A stretch of DNA of 35,587 bases from Opitutales bacterium (GTDB taxonomy: Bacteria; Verrucomicrobiota; Verrucomicrobiia; Opitutales; Oceanipulchritudinaceae). The stretch lies in the NCBI GenBank assembly GCA_020831485.1, contig JAFIGG010000038.1, positions 1-35,587 on the forward strand, read 5' to 3'. This document shows, one piece after another, positions 1-10,658 of the stretch (position 1 is its first letter; each line of letters starts with the position of its first letter). Made by a program: the position numbers and the translations under genes. A model generated the notes under the pieces. The model did no database searches and was not told where the DNA came from. It saw only the letters and a list, made by a program, of their open reading frames with translations.

Positions 1-2
1 CT

Positions 3-3000
3 CAGGAACGCCTCTGGTTTCTCAACCGCATTCATTCGGGCGAACCCGTATACAACCTCTACAAGGCCATCCGCTGCAGCGACTTTGGGAACGAGGCTGT
101 GCTCACAAAATGTCTGGACGCCATTGTCCAGCGGCATGAAAGTCTCCGGACCAACTTTGTGGAAGTGGATGGCAGGCCTTTTCAAAAGATCCACAAGCAG
201 CGGATTATAGCCCCAAACGCAATCGACCTGCGGCAGATCCCTGAGGCGACAAAGGATGCAACGATAGAACAATACCTGAGAACAGAGGTTCAAAAGCCCT
301 TTGATCTGGAAATCGACCCACTGTTGCGCGTATCCGTCCTGAACCTCGCTGACTATGAGTGGATCCTGCTCTTCAGCATGCACCACATTGTCTCCGACGA
401 GGAATCCCTGGACCTGCTTTTCAATGAACTGAACATTCTTCATCGACACTTCAGCCTCCAGCCAGGTCCAGTTCGTGCCGATTCACCATTGTCGCTGCCT
501 GAGCTGCCCGTTCAATTCGGTGACTATGCATTGTGGGAACGTTCAGCTGAGCGAGAATCCAACTTTCGAAAGTCCCTGCCCTACTGGCGAGCACAACTCG
601 GGACAGACAGGCCCAATCTGGACCTGCCGACCGATTTTGCGCGGCCAGCAATATCTTCGACCCGTGGCGCTACCCGCAGCCTGCAGTTTTCAGGCTGTTT
701 GAGCAAGGCCCTCAGAGCTCACGCCAGGTCCACAGGCGGTTCACTGTTCACTCTGCTTTTCACAGGATTCCAAATTCTGCTTCACCGCTATACGAAGCAA
801 GCGGACATCGCGATCGGAACGACAAGCTCCAGCCGAACCCAGATGGAGCTGGAAAACCTGATTGGCTGCTTTACCAATACATTCGTATTGAAGTCGAAAA
901 TACGCGGGACACAGAGTTTCAACCAGCAGCTGAAAGATTCACGCAACAGCTTTCTAGAAGCGATGTCCCACCAGCACGTTCCGTTTGAAATGCTGGTCGA
1001 GGAACTAAAACCCGAACGGGTTCCTGGAGGCAATCCGCTGTTCCAGGTGATGTTTACCCTCCGCCAGCAGACAGGAGACGATTTCAGAGATTTGAACAGC
1101 GGAAGTTCAAAATTCGATTTAACCCTGTCGATGACGATTGGCGCCGATACCATTCGTGCGGCGATGGAATACCGCAGCGAGCTATTCAAAGCCGCAACGA
1201 TAGATCGCATGCTGCGGCACCTTCAAACTCTATTGGAAGCGATGCTGGAGTCGCCATCCATCCCAATTCAGGATCTGAATTTCGTCCCTCAGGAAGAACG
1301 TCAGCTGTTTAAAAGGTGGAATCAAACCGAGCGGCCCTTTCCCCCCAATCGCACCGTTCACGAACTGATTGAAGAGCATGCGGCAATGAGCCCCGCAGCC
1401 ATCGCCGTGAGTATGAACGGCGAGCGCCTAAGCTACCATGAGCTCAATTCCCGAGCCAACAGGCTTGCGCTCAGACTTCGCGAGAATGGGGTCGGACCGA
1501 ATCATAGGGTCGCATGTTGTCAGTTTCGCTCGGTCGAACTGGTCATTTCATTGTTGGCAGTTCTTAAATCAGGAGGCGCCTACGTCGCCCTTGATCCGAA
1601 GTTTCCATTAGCGCGGCTCGAAACAATCATCGCAGACACAGACTGTTCTGTTCTGTTGATCGATCCAGCTACATTTGACCGGCATGGCGAATCCTTTAAA
1701 GCGATTACAGAAGCCAATGACTCAAAGCTTATTCGAACCGACACATTCAGACAATCAGCTGCCCCAGTCCCCGACTGTCCGAATCTCCCACCCCTGGCAG
1801 GGTCCGAAGATCTTGCCTATGTCTGTTATACATCGGGTTCCTCCGGTAAGCCGAAAGGGGTCTGTATTCCACACATTGCTATCCAACAGTTGCTGTTGAA
1901 TACGGATTATATCAAACTTGGACCGGGCGATGCCATCGCGCAGGTCGGAACTTGTGCTTTTGACGCCTCCACCTTTGAACTGTGGGCACCTTTGCTACAT
2001 GGGGCCCGCATGGTCATAATTCCGACAGCCACTGTTTTGGACCCCGGTGCCTTCGCCACAGCTCTCCGCCAGAACGCGATCAGTGCTATGTTGCTGACAA
2101 CCGCTCTGTTCCACGAACTCGTGAACATTTCTCCCGGAATATTTAAAGGTATTCGCCAGCTGCTGGTCGGCGGTGAAACCATGCACCCGGGTAGTGCCCT
2201 GAAGGTGCTGCGGGCAAGCAAACCTGTGCGCTTGCTCAACCTCTATGGACCGACCGAAGCCACCACTTTGGCAAGCTGGTTTGAGGTCACAGAATCGGCA
2301 GCCCTTGAAGACGCAATTCCAATCGGTAAGGCCGCATCCAATACCCTCCTCTACGTCCTCGACGCCAACCGGAAGCTCGTTCCGATTGGCGTCGAGGGAG
2401 AACTTTATATCGGCGGAAAAGGTCTTGCCAGAGGCTACTGGAACCAGCCAGAAATGGATGGTCGGAGTTTCGTTTCCTATCAGTCCGCAGGCAAATCAAT
2501 CCGCCTCTATCGAACCGGAGACCGCGTTCGCTGGCGGGCCGACGGAAACCTGGATTTCCTTGGACGCATCGACGATCAGGTCAAAATCCGCGGCTTCCGG
2601 ATTGAACCCGAAGAATTACGCTTGATGGCCGAAAGCCATCCGCAGGTCGAGCAGGCTTTGGTCACCACCTTCGAACAAGACCAGAGTCTATCCCTTGCCG
2701 TTTATGTAACCGGACATACTGACCTCGACGAAGATGGCTTGAGGCAATTCCTGAAGCGTCGCCTTCCCGACGCGATGGTGCCTGCCTTCATTACCATTTT
2801 ACCGCGCTTCCCAATCCATACCAACGGCAAGATCGATCGTTCCGCGCTGCCTGAACCAGCGTTGACAAAAACCAAGACCCCGACCGCAAAAACCGAGTTC
2901 GCAACCGAGACCGAACGCCGACTGGCGCAGTTGTGGATGGACATTCTCAAGGTCTCGCCTTTGCACCCTGACAGTAACTTTTTCCGTCTGGGCGGGCATT

Positions 3001-3983
3001 CGCTTGCGGGTGTGCGGCTATTCTCAGCCATCGCCAGCGAGTTTGGCAAAAAACCACCATTGGCCCAACTCTTCCAGGCACCAACAATCCGCGAGTTGGC
3101 CGCTACAATTGATAAAACAAGGACCGAACTCAGTCCGGGCTCACTGATCCAGCTGCAGGCGGGACGCGACCGAAGACCCCTGTTTCTGATCCATGGAGCG
3201 GGAGGTGGCAATCTCTGGACTTATTCCAACATTGTGCCCTACCTCAGTCCCGACCAGCCTGTCTACGCCCTCGAATCGAGGACAACGAGCGGATTGCCGG
3301 AGTTTATCAGTATCGAGGATATGGCTACCGCCTACACAAAAGAAATACGCCGCTTTCAGCCGCAGGGACCTTATTCCGTCGGCGGCTACTGCTTCGGCGG
3401 CAACGTTGCCTACGAGATTGCCTGCCGACTCGAGGCATACGGCGAACAGGTGGAACTGCTGGCCCTGATCGACTGCGCCCCTGCAAACGGCAGCTACAAC
3501 CAGATCCCCTGGTCGAATCCCCGCTTCTGGCCGCGGTTTGCCGTCAATACTGCTTATTGGCTGAAAGATTTCGCCAACCAACCTGCTCGGGATCAATTGC
3601 GTTTCTGTGTTCGCAAGTCCCAGTCTTTCAAACGCCGCATCAGTGAAACCCTTCGCGGTCGTCCGCCAGCCACTGGCGGAATCGACCTGGAGCGAAGTAT
3701 AGACACAGCGCACCTTGGCCGCGAACGGATCTCCGTCTGGAAAAGCCACTTAAAGGCTCTGCGCGCCTATCATCCGGGCCGCTACGGAGGTCGTGTCACC
3801 CTCTTTCGCACCCGTGGCCAGCCACTGTTCTGCTCGCTTGAGCCCGACTTCGGATGGGGTCTCCTCGCAAACGGCGGCGTTCGCATAGTCCCGCTCTCCG
3901 GAGCCCACGAAATGATTTTCAAGGATCCCCATGTCCAAACTCTCAGCACAAAATTGTCAGAACACCTGGCCTCTAAATACTAA
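3..3983 (+). CDS. Nonribosomal peptide synthetase, terminal C-A-PCP-TE module (5' end missing)
   Basis: The frame is open to the left edge, so the gene starts outside the window; the GTG at 99 is internal. Residues are counted from base 3. The first visible residues, QERLWFLNRI, are the C1 motif of a condensation domain. The condensation active site HHIVSDE (from His127) has Glu where Gly is usual. The adenylation domain spans about 440-955 with YTSGSSGKPKG, FDASTFE, NLYGPTEAT, YRTGDR and NGKID motifs. My manual alignment to the GrsA pocket reads D-A-F-L-L-G-L-T-L, which suggests an aliphatic residue such as Ile or Leu (low certainty). The carrier domain has LGGHS with Ser1000 as phosphopantetheine site. 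The C-terminal thioesterase has GYCFGG with Cys1130 in the nucleophile position, plus a C-terminal GAHEM His. It should add the last residue and release the peptide. The ABC exporter and PPTase follow on the same strand. Confidence 0.95.
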   Translation, partial: QERLWFLNRIHSGEPVYNLYKAIRCSDFGNEAVLTKCLDAIVQRHESLRTNFVEVDGRPFQKIHKQRIIAPNAIDLRQIPEATKDATIEQYLRTEVQKPFDLEIDPLLRVSVLNLADYEWILLFSMHHIVSDEESLDLLFNELNILHRHFSLQPGPVRADSPLSLPELPVQFGDYALWERSAERESNFRKSLPYWRAQLGTDRPNLDLPTDFARPAISSTRGATRSLQFSGCLSKALRAHARSTGGSLFTLLFTGFQILLHRYTKQADIAIGTTSSSRTQMELENLIGCFTNTFVLKSKIRGTQSFNQQLKDSRNSFLEAMSHQHVPFEMLVEELKPERVPGGNPLFQVMFTLRQQTGDDFRDLNSGSSKFDLTLSMTIGADTIRAAMEYRSELFKAATIDRMLRHLQTLLEAMLESPSIPIQDLNFVPQEERQLFKRWNQTERPFPPNRTVHELIEEHAAMSPAAIAVSMNGERLSYHELNSRANRLALRLRENGVGPNHRVACCQFRSVELVISLLAVLKSGGAYVALDPKFPLARLETIIADTDCSVLLIDPATFDRHGESFKAITEANDSKLIRTDTFRQSAAPVPDCPNLPPLAGSEDLAYVCYTSGSSGKPKGVCIPHIAIQQLLLNTDYIKLGPGDAIAQVGTCAFDASTFELWAPLLHGARMVIIPTATVLDPGAFATALRQNAISAMLLTTALFHELVNISPGIFKGIRQLLVGGETMHPGSALKVLRASKPVRLLNLYGPTEATTLASWFEVTESAALEDAIPIGKAASNTLLYVLDANRKLVPIGVEGELYIGGKGLARGYWNQPEMDGRSFVSYQSAGKSIRLYRTGDRVRWRADGNLDFLGRIDDQVKIRGFRIEPEELRLMAESHPQVEQALVTTFEQDQSLSLAVYVTGHTDLDEDGLRQFLKRRLPDAMVPAFITILPRFPIHTNGKIDRSALPEPALTKTKTPTAKTEFATETERRLAQLWMDILKVSPLHPDSNFFRLGGHSLAGVRLFSAIASEFGKKPPLAQLFQAPTIRELAATIDKTRTELSPGSLIQLQAGRDRRPLFLIHGAGGGNLWTYSNIVPYLSPDQPVYALESRTTSGLPEFISIEDMATAYTKEIRRFQPQGPYSVGGYCFGGNVAYEIACRLEAYGEQVELLALIDCAPANGSYNQIPWSNPRFWPRFAVNTAYWLKDFANQPARDQLRFCVRKSQSFKRRISETLRGRPPATGGIDLERSIDTAHLGRERISVWKSHLKALRAYHPGRYGGRVTLFRTRGQPLFCSLEPDFGWGLLANGGVRIVPLSGAHEMIFKDPHVQTLSTKLSEHLASKY

Positions 3984-4024
3984 GTCAACCAGCCTTCCGG
4001 CACTTACAATCGAACTATTCTCCC

Positions 4025-5689
4025 ATGACACTGCTTAAATTTCTTCTCAACAAATGTCGCTTCATGGTGGTCATTATGGTCATTGCGGCACTGCTCAGTG
4101 GCGTGGCCAATGCTGCGATGCTCGCGGTCATCAATCAGGTGATCAACAGTCGCGAACACACCACACTGCTGTTCATGTCCCTATTCGGCGTGCTGGTGAT
4201 TGCCAAGCTGTTGACGGGCTTCCTCTCGCAGGTCTGGTTAATCCGTTTTTTTCAGCAAACCATTGCGGACCTGCGCCGGGGCCTGGTCAAAAAAGTGCTC
4301 GACGTGCCATTGCGGCAGTATGAAAAGATCGGACCCGGCCGTATCATGGCGGCCCTCACCGATGACATAAAGAGCCTCACATCGGCCTTGTTTGCCTTCC
4401 CACTGTTGATGGTCAACATCTCTATCCTGATGGGTGGAGCAGCTTACCTCGGTTGGCTGTCCTGGCAGATTCTGGCAGCAATGGTCGTTTTTGCACTACT
4501 GGGCGCGGCCTGCTACCGCCTGATTATTTCAAAGGGATTTCACTCCCTGCGCTTTGCCCGTGAAGCGGAAGATCGACTATTTGGACACTTTCGCTCGCTC
4601 ACCGAGGGCCTCAAAGAACTCAAGTTGCACCGCGAACGCAGACAAAGTTTTCTCAGCGATGGACTGCATAAGGTCACAGGTGATTTCCAGCGCCACAGCG
4701 TATCGGCGGAGACCCGCTTTCTAATTGCCCACAGCTGGTCCAACCTGCTGTTTTACCTCTTGATCGGTTTAATTATCTTCCTGATGCCGGTCTACAGCCA
4801 GATGGATTTTAAAACCCTGACAGGCTACGTCCTGACAACGCTCTATCTGGTTGGCCCCCTGGGTGGTGTGCTTGGAAGTATTTCCGTCTTCACGCGGGCC
4901 GAAGTTGCCTTGCGCAAAATCAGCAGCCTCGGCATCACTCTGGACTCTGAGCGTGTAATCCGTTCTGCAGTCCCAACAGCAATCGAAGATGGCTGTGGCT
5001 TCGAGCAGATTGAGTTCAATGGTATCTCTCACTCCTACCCGAATGAAAGTGGCGATGACCAGTTCGTGCTTGGACCTCTCGACCTGACATTCAAGGCGGG
5101 TGAACTCGTTTTCATCGTCGGCGGCAATGGCAGTGGCAAATCAACCCTGGCCAAAATCATCACCGGCCTGTATCCACCGGAAACCGGTGAGATATTGCTC
5201 GATGGCGTGAGCATCGACGACGCCAACCGCGATGACTACCGTCAATTGTTCTCGGCTGTGTTCTCTGATTTTCACCTCTTCGATGATCTGCTCGGCCTCA
5301 AAGCGGACGATCTCGATGAACGGGCCAATGCCTACCTGGGCAAGTTCCATCTCGACCACAAGGTCAAGGTACTGCACGGAAAGCTGTCCACCACAGCGCT
5401 GTCGCAGGGACAGCGCAAGCGCCTGGCTTTGCTTACCTCCTATCTTGAAAACCGATCTTTTTACATGTTCGACGAATGGGCGGCCGATCAGGACCCCTAT
5501 TTCAAACACATCTTCTACAACCAGTTGCTGCCTGAATTGAAAGCAAGGGGAAAAACTGTATTGGTTATTACGCACGACGACCAGTATTTCGGCGTGGCCG
5601 ACCGGGTCCTCAAGCTTGACTACGGGCAACTGGTGGAAACGCCCCTGCATGTGTTTGAACAAGCGAGGGCATCGGCTTACTCAAAGTAA
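4025..5689 (+). CDS. Cyclic peptide export ABC transporter (SyrD/PvdE type)
   Basis: This 554-residue protein fuses a six-helix type membrane domain (about 1-300, strongly hydrophobic) to an ATPase domain (about 325-545). The ATPase has Walker A GGNGSGKST near residue 366, the signature LSQGQRKRLAL near 459 and a Walker B that runs into FDEWAADQDP near 483. That last stretch is typical of the family exporting pyoverdine precursor, syringomycin and similar peptides across the inner membrane. It begins 41 bases after the NRPS stop and ends 12 bases before the PPTase start, so the three genes look like one operon. It most likely exports the product of the upstream NRPS to the periplasm. Length and domain order are normal for the family and no key residue is missing. 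Confidence 0.93.
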   Translation: MTLLKFLLNKCRFMVVIMVIAALLSGVANAAMLAVINQVINSREHTTLLFMSLFGVLVIAKLLTGFLSQVWLIRFFQQTIADLRRGLVKKVLDVPLRQYEKIGPGRIMAALTDDIKSLTSALFAFPLLMVNISILMGGAAYLGWLSWQILAAMVVFALLGAACYRLIISKGFHSLRFAREAEDRLFGHFRSLTEGLKELKLHRERRQSFLSDGLHKVTGDFQRHSVSAETRFLIAHSWSNLLFYLLIGLIIFLMPVYSQMDFKTLTGYVLTTLYLVGPLGGVLGSISVFTRAEVALRKISSLGITLDSERVIRSAVPTAIEDGCGFEQIEFNGISHSYPNESGDDQFVLGPLDLTFKAGELVFIVGGNGSGKSTLAKIITGLYPPETGEILLDGVSIDDANRDDYRQLFSAVFSDFHLFDDLLGLKADDLDERANAYLGKFHLDHKVKVLHGKLSTTALSQGQRKRLALLTSYLENRSFYMFDEWAADQDPYFKHIFYNQLLPELKARGKTVLVITHDDQYFGVADRVLKLDYGQLVETPLHVFEQARASAYSK

Positions 5690-5701
5690 TCCTCCAACAA
5701 C

Positions 5702-6436
5702 ATGACACACGTCGACCAGCTGATCAGCAATGCGCCCCGACTAAGGGATGATGGCTGCATTGCCTGGCCAGAGGGTCCGACGAAACCCGTCCTGACCGCT
5801 TCAGCCATACACATCTGGTGCGCACGGCTCGATACTGTATCGCAGCAACTGGACGGCAGTAATGCACTCCTTAGCAGGGATGAGCTGCGCTGTGCCGGCA
5901 GTTACCACTCAGACCTGCACCGGAGTCGTTTCGTCGCCGCCCGTTCAATGCTCCGTCAGTTGCTTTCAATCTACTCGGGAATTGAAGCCCGTGCTCTCCG
6001 ATTCCACTACGGAAAGTATGGCAAACCCAGCCTTGCGGATCCGGATCCATCGCTGAAACTGGAATTCAATCTGGCGCATTCCAACGGCTTTGCTCTCTAC
6101 GCATTTAGTCTGAACCAACCGCTTGGAATCGACCTGGAGCGCATCCAAGCCATCCCGGACCTGATGGATATCGCCAGCCATTTCTTTTCAAAGGCAGAAA
6201 ACGTTAAACTGGGCCGACTGGATCCAATCCAACGCCAACAAAGATTTTTCCAATACTGGGCGCGCCGGGAAGCCGTGGGGAAGTGCGTGGGTGAAGGCCT
6301 GACCGAATCCGGGTTGAAGACCGGGGTTTCAAGCGCACACGTTGAGGACCTGTTCCCACTTTCTGGGTATGCAGCGGCGTTGGCAACAAGCAACTCACAG
6401 GCGACTCTAAATCAATGGGGTTATCACCTACCATAG
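5702..6436 (+). CDS. 4'-phosphopantetheinyl transferase, Sfp type
   Basis: This 244-residue enzyme should move phosphopantetheine from coenzyme A to the carrier-domain serine (Ser1000) of the adjacent NRPS. The metal-binding motif GIDLERI has Asp144 and Glu146, and the second motif WARREAVGK has Trp186, Glu190 and Lys194; both match the Sfp/Gsp group. The length also fits that group rather than the shorter AcpS group. It starts 12 bases after the exporter stop and is the last gene of the peptide operon. Its presence suggests the pathway supplies its own activation function. Carrier range cannot be judged from sequence; it might also serve other carrier proteins in the genome. Confidence 0.93.
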   Translation: MTHVDQLISNAPRLRDDGCIAWPEGPTKPVLTASAIHIWCARLDTVSQQLDGSNALLSRDELRCAGSYHSDLHRSRFVAARSMLRQLLSIYSGIEARALRFHYGKYGKPSLADPDPSLKLEFNLAHSNGFALYAFSLNQPLGIDLERIQAIPDLMDIASHFFSKAENVKLGRLDPIQRQQRFFQYWARREAVGKCVGEGLTESGLKTGVSSAHVEDLFPLSGYAAALATSNSQATLNQWGYHLP

Positions 6437-6534
6437 AAACCCTTGCAAAGGCAGGCATCAATAAACAGACTACAACGATGGTAAAGCTCACAGCCACCAA
6501 TTGCATCCAGCGCACATTGAAATAGTCCCGAATA

Positions 6535-9500
6535 ATGAAAGCCCGAAAAGGAACCGCCAAAGACCTCAAGTCCGAATCATCGGGCAAAACGAAAGCTAAA
6601 GAATCCAAAAGAAACGACTCAGAGACCGGATTCCGCGTCGTCGGGATCGGCGCCTCGGCTGGTGGGTTGAAGGCGCTGAAGACTTTACTGGAACACATCC
6701 CGGCCGATTCTGGCGTTTGTTTTGTCGTGGTCGTCCATCTTTCACCCACGCATGAAAGCCGCTTGGCCGACCTCCTTCAGCCCTTGAGCAAGCTGCCTGT
6801 GACGCAGGTAACTGTAGCGACAGACATCGAGGCAAATCACATTTATGTAATACCGCCAAACGCAAACATTGAGGTTGAACAGTACAGGATAGTTCTCTCG
6901 GAACTGGAACCGGAACGCCAGCTCCGGGCCCCCATCGACCATTTCTTCCGTTCACTCGCTGAGGTCCATGAGGATAAAGCGGTCGGCATTGTGCTCACCG
7001 GCACCGGTTCCGACGGAACGGCCGGCCTCCGCCACATACAGGCCCACGGCGGGCTGACAATTGCCCAATCGCCCGATGAAGCCGAACACGACGCGATGCC
7101 GCGCAGCGCAATCTCCGCTGGCGTTGTTGACTTCATTCTACCCCTCGAACAGATCCCGGACCGCCTGTTGCAATTGAATGGGCTCAAAACTTCTGTAGAC
7201 GTTGAAAGGACTTCCAGTCCGAAAGATAGCTCTGCTGCTACTCTGAACAAGGTGTTGGATAAGGTTCGGGTGGAAACCGGTCACGATTTCAGCAATTACA
7301 AACATTCGACGGTGCAACGCCGCATTGCACGGCGCATGCAATTGAACAGGACACCGACCATTGAGGCCTACCTCAAGGTTCTCGCCGCCGAGCCCAAAGA
7401 AGCGTCCCTTCTTTTTGAAGACCTGCTGATAACCGTAACAGAGTTCTTCCGAGACCCCAAAGTTTTCGAATACCTTGAGCAATCCGTCATGCCAAAACTG
7501 TTCGGGAACAAGAAGGAGGCCGAACCGATTAGAATCTGGAATGTTGGCTGCTCTTCAGGGGAAGAGGCTTTCTCGTTCTGCATGCTCATGCAGGAAGTAA
7601 ACAATCGACTGAAGAAACCTCAAAGACAGATCCAGATTTTTGCAACCGACCTGCATGAACCGTCTCTCCGGCGCGCCCGAGAAGGCTTTTATCCAGCGAC
7701 GATTGATAGCAATGTCTCGAAAGAGCGCCTTAATACTTTTTTCAGCAAAGCAAATGGCGGCTATCGCATTCACAGGAAATTGCGCGAACAGATCGTTTTC
7801 GCCTTGCACAATGTACTCCAGGACCCTCCCTTTTCCCACCTTCAACTGATCAGCTGCCGAAACGTTCTTATCTACTTGCAGCGTGAAGTTCAGAACGAAC
7901 TCATCAGCCTTTTCCACTACGCTCTCGACGGCGACGGCTACCTGCTACTGGGTACAGCCGAGGGAATCGATACCGATTTATTCCGCTGTGTGGACAAACA
8001 TGTCGGCATCTACCAGCGACGCAGTGTCCCCAATCGACGCCTGAAGCCCTCCGCCTTTCCGCTCACATCCAGCCAGGGCCGCAGCAACGGCGATGAGGTT
8101 CCCTCAGCCAGTTACGGCATTCTGCACGAACAAGTTGTTGAACTTTATGCACCGCCCAGTGCGCTGATCAACCCGGAGGGTGAATTGGTGCATTATTCTC
8201 AGCGTGCCGGGAAATACCTGAATTTCCCCGGCGGCAAACCGACCAACAATATCTATCGCTTACTAGCCGAACCCCTTCAGTTTGAATTGCGCACGGCTAT
8301 TCGCTCTTCCGAAGAGCGTTCCGGCGAACACCGTTCCAAGCCGATCGAACTGGAATTAGGTGGCCATAAGCAGTATTTAACCCTGCGCGTGCAGCCCATC
8401 AAAGAAGCGCAGATGGAAGGCTTCTTTCTGCTTATTTTCGATGAAATCGACCCCAGTGTCGGCGAGATCGAATTGACGAATGAACCTGCTGTAACGGCAA
8501 GTCTTAAAGAGCTTCAGACCGAACTGAATCAGGCCCATAGGCAAATGAAGTCCATGGCTGAGGCGCATGAAGCCAGCCAGGAGCGGACGCAGGCCTACAA
8601 TGAAGAACTGGAAAGCACCAACGAAGAGCTGCGCTCGGCGATGGAGGAACTCGAAACCTCCAAAGAAGAAATGCAGAGCATGAATGAAGAGCTGCAGACA
8701 ATCAACCAGGAGAACCTGCAGAAAGCGGAGGAACTTGATCAGTTGTCGAGCGATCTATACAACCTTTTGACGGCAACCCACATTGCCACAGTCTTCCTCG
8801 ACAAGAACATGCAGATCATGCGCTTCACGCCCAGCATGGCGGAACTCTTTAACATGCGTGACAGCGACCGCGGTCGATCCTTGGCGGATTTGACTCACAG
8901 CCTGGCTTACGACCAGCTCCACGAGGATTTTCGCAAAGTGCTGGCGAACCTTTCTCCGGTGGAAAGGGAGGTGGAGAGCGAAAAGGGCCTTTGGTACCTG
9001 GTTCGGTTGCAATGCTACCGAACATCAAACGACCACATCGATGGCGTCGTAATTACCTTCATAGATATCACCGACCGCAAAGAGGTCGAAAATCTGGCTG
9101 CCAAGGAAAAGGAAATTGCCGAAGTCACCCTTGAGACGGTCCGTATACCAATGCTTGTATTGAAAAATGATCTTTGCATTCAGTCGGCAAACGAGGCATT
9201 CTGTACCTACTTCGGACTGACACCGAGAGAGGTCAAGGGAATCTCACTTTTTGAGCTCCAGAACCGACAATTTGATATCCCCAGCCTCCGCAAATTGATC
9301 GGCGAGATTCTGCCAGAATCGCAGTCCGTTGAAGATTATGACATTGAGTTTAACAGGGCATCCGACGATGTTCGCCACCTCCGCCTCAATGCGAATCAGA
9401 TCGACCATATTCAGCTAATCCTTCTAGCCTTCGATGATGTAACCGACGAAAAGCAAACCCGGCAGACGCTGGAAGAGTCTCAGTCGGAGCTTGAGCAATT

Positions 9501-10638
9501 GGTTGTCCGCCGAACCCTGGCCCTTCGAAAACAGGCAAAGCGACTGCAGCACCTGGTCCACGAACTCAGCGCCACCGAGCAAAGGGAGCGCAAACGCATG
9601 GCATCAATACTGCATGACGACCTGCAGCAGTTGCTGGTAGCGGTTAAGATTCAGCTTGAAATGGCCCGGTCCGAACTGGAGAATCCGGAAACCTTAGAGA
9701 AGATTGACCGCGCCATCAGTCACCTGGACGATTCGATTGAGACCACACACACCCTGGTTCGGCAGACCAACCCTAAAACACTTTATGAAAAGGGTTTGTT
9801 TCCAGCACTGCAGTCACTCTGTGGCGAAATGTCGGAAAGGCATGGTCTAAGCGTCAAATCCGTATTCTGCGAACAGGAGCCTGAACTCAGTGACAATCTA
9901 AAAACGGTTCTCTTCGAAGGCATTCGGGAGCTGCTGTTCAATATCGTCAAACATGCCAACGTCGATGCGGCCTCACTGACGATTGAAAGTACCACGAAAA
10001 CATTGAGCGCCCATGTGGTCGATAAAGGTCAGGGATTTGACCAGGAAACGATCTCGAAAACAAAAGACCAAAGTGCCTTCGGCATGGAATCGGTGGGCAC
10101 CCGGGTCAAAGCACTCGGTGGCACATGGAAACTCAGCTCACAACTCGGAAAGGGAACCAATGTGCACATTACTGTTCCGGTGACTCAGGTCGGCAACCAA
10201 CAGGGCACTATTCCGGCTGCTTCGTCCAGACACGGCCCGAGTGGAGGCGATGCAAGCGGGCGCAACGTCTGTCGCATTATAGTCGTCGATGACCATGCTT
10301 TGGTGCGGGACGGCATTACGTCCATATTGAACCGCGAACCGAACTTCCGCATTGTCTATAATGCCGCGGACGGGGTCGAAGCGCTCAAAGCAGTTCAGCA
10401 GCACCAGCCGGACGTAGTCCTGATGGATATCAACATGCCTCACATGGATGGGATTCAAGCCACGAAAGAAATTCTCAGCCGTTGGCCGGAAATCATGGTG
10501 ATCGGCCTGACCATGCAGGACCTGGACAGCAAGGAGGCTCGGGATATAAGCGCCGCCGGAGCAGTGACTGTGATCCGCAAATCCGACGATTCATTGAGAA
10601 TTATCGAGACGATTCTGAGCCTGATGCACTCCGATTGA
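6535..10638 (+). CDS. CheB-CheR-PAS-histidine kinase-receiver hybrid protein
   Basis: This 1367-residue multidomain signalling protein has, in order: a CheB methylesterase-like domain (about 33-215) with catalytic-type GASAGG, VVVHLSP and GTGSDGT motifs; a CheR methyltransferase-like domain (about 230-495) with NVGCSSGEE and [10 protein letters not shown]; a PAS-like region; a Glu-rich coiled coil (about 655-737); two further PAS-like regions (about 740-975); a HisKA_3-type dimerisation domain with ILHDDLQQ, His1027 being the likely phosphorylated residue; an HATPase domain (about 1115-1217); and a C-terminal receiver with Asp1298 in LMDINMP. No transmembrane segment or CheB N-terminal receiver is present, so it is probably cytoplasmic. 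HisKA_3 kinases normally pair with NarL/LuxR regulators. The gene starts 98 bases after the PPTase and converges on a receiver-only gene. What it senses is unknown. Confidence 0.93.
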   Translation: MKARKGTAKDLKSESSGKTKAKESKRNDSETGFRVVGIGASAGGLKALKTLLEHIPADSGVCFVVVVHLSPTHESRLADLLQPLSKLPVTQVTVATDIEANHIYVIPPNANIEVEQYRIVLSELEPERQLRAPIDHFFRSLAEVHEDKAVGIVLTGTGSDGTAGLRHIQAHGGLTIAQSPDEAEHDAMPRSAISAGVVDFILPLEQIPDRLLQLNGLKTSVDVERTSSPKDSSAATLNKVLDKVRVETGHDFSNYKHSTVQRRIARRMQLNRTPTIEAYLKVLAAEPKEASLLFEDLLITVTEFFRDPKVFEYLEQSVMPKLFGNKKEAEPIRIWNVGCSSGEEAFSFCMLMQEVNNRLKKPQRQIQIFATDLHEPSLRRAREGFYPATIDSNVSKERLNTFFSKANGGYRIHRKLREQIVFALHNVLQDPPFSHLQLISCRNVLIYLQREVQNELISLFHYALDGDGYLLLGTAEGIDTDLFRCVDKHVGIYQRRSVPNRRLKPSAFPLTSSQGRSNGDEVPSASYGILHEQVVELYAPPSALINPEGELVHYSQRAGKYLNFPGGKPTNNIYRLLAEPLQFELRTAIRSSEERSGEHRSKPIELELGGHKQYLTLRVQPIKEAQMEGFFLLIFDEIDPSVGEIELTNEPAVTASLKELQTELNQAHRQMKSMAEAHEASQERTQAYNEELESTNEELRSAMEELETSKEEMQSMNEELQTINQENLQKAEELDQLSSDLYNLLTATHIATVFLDKNMQIMRFTPSMAELFNMRDSDRGRSLADLTHSLAYDQLHEDFRKVLANLSPVEREVESEKGLWYLVRLQCYRTSNDHIDGVVITFIDITDRKEVENLAAKEKEIAEVTLETVRIPMLVLKNDLCIQSANEAFCTYFGLTPREVKGISLFELQNRQFDIPSLRKLIGEILPESQSVEDYDIEFNRASDDVRHLRLNANQIDHIQLILLAFDDVTDEKQTRQTLEESQSELEQLVVRRTLALRKQAKRLQHLVHELSATEQRERKRMASILHDDLQQLLVAVKIQLEMARSELENPETLEKIDRAISHLDDSIETTHTLVRQTNPKTLYEKGLFPALQSLCGEMSERHGLSVKSVFCEQEPELSDNLKTVLFEGIRELLFNIVKHANVDAASLTIESTTKTLSAHVVDKGQGFDQETISKTKDQSAFGMESVGTRVKALGGTWKLSSQLGKGTNVHITVPVTQVGNQQGTIPAASSRHGPSGGDASGRNVCRIIVVDDHALVRDGITSILNREPNFRIVYNAADGVEALKAVQQHQPDVVLMDINMPHMDGIQATKEILSRWPEIMVIGLTMQDLDSKEARDISAAGAVTVIRKSDDSLRIIETILSLMHSD

Positions 10639-10658
10639 GCCAGATAAATCTGCGGGCT

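Noticed and set aside
99-3983. NRPS gene starting at the GTG at 99
   Set aside because: The frame is open upstream to base 3 and encodes a condensation-domain C1 motif there, so the GTG is internal.
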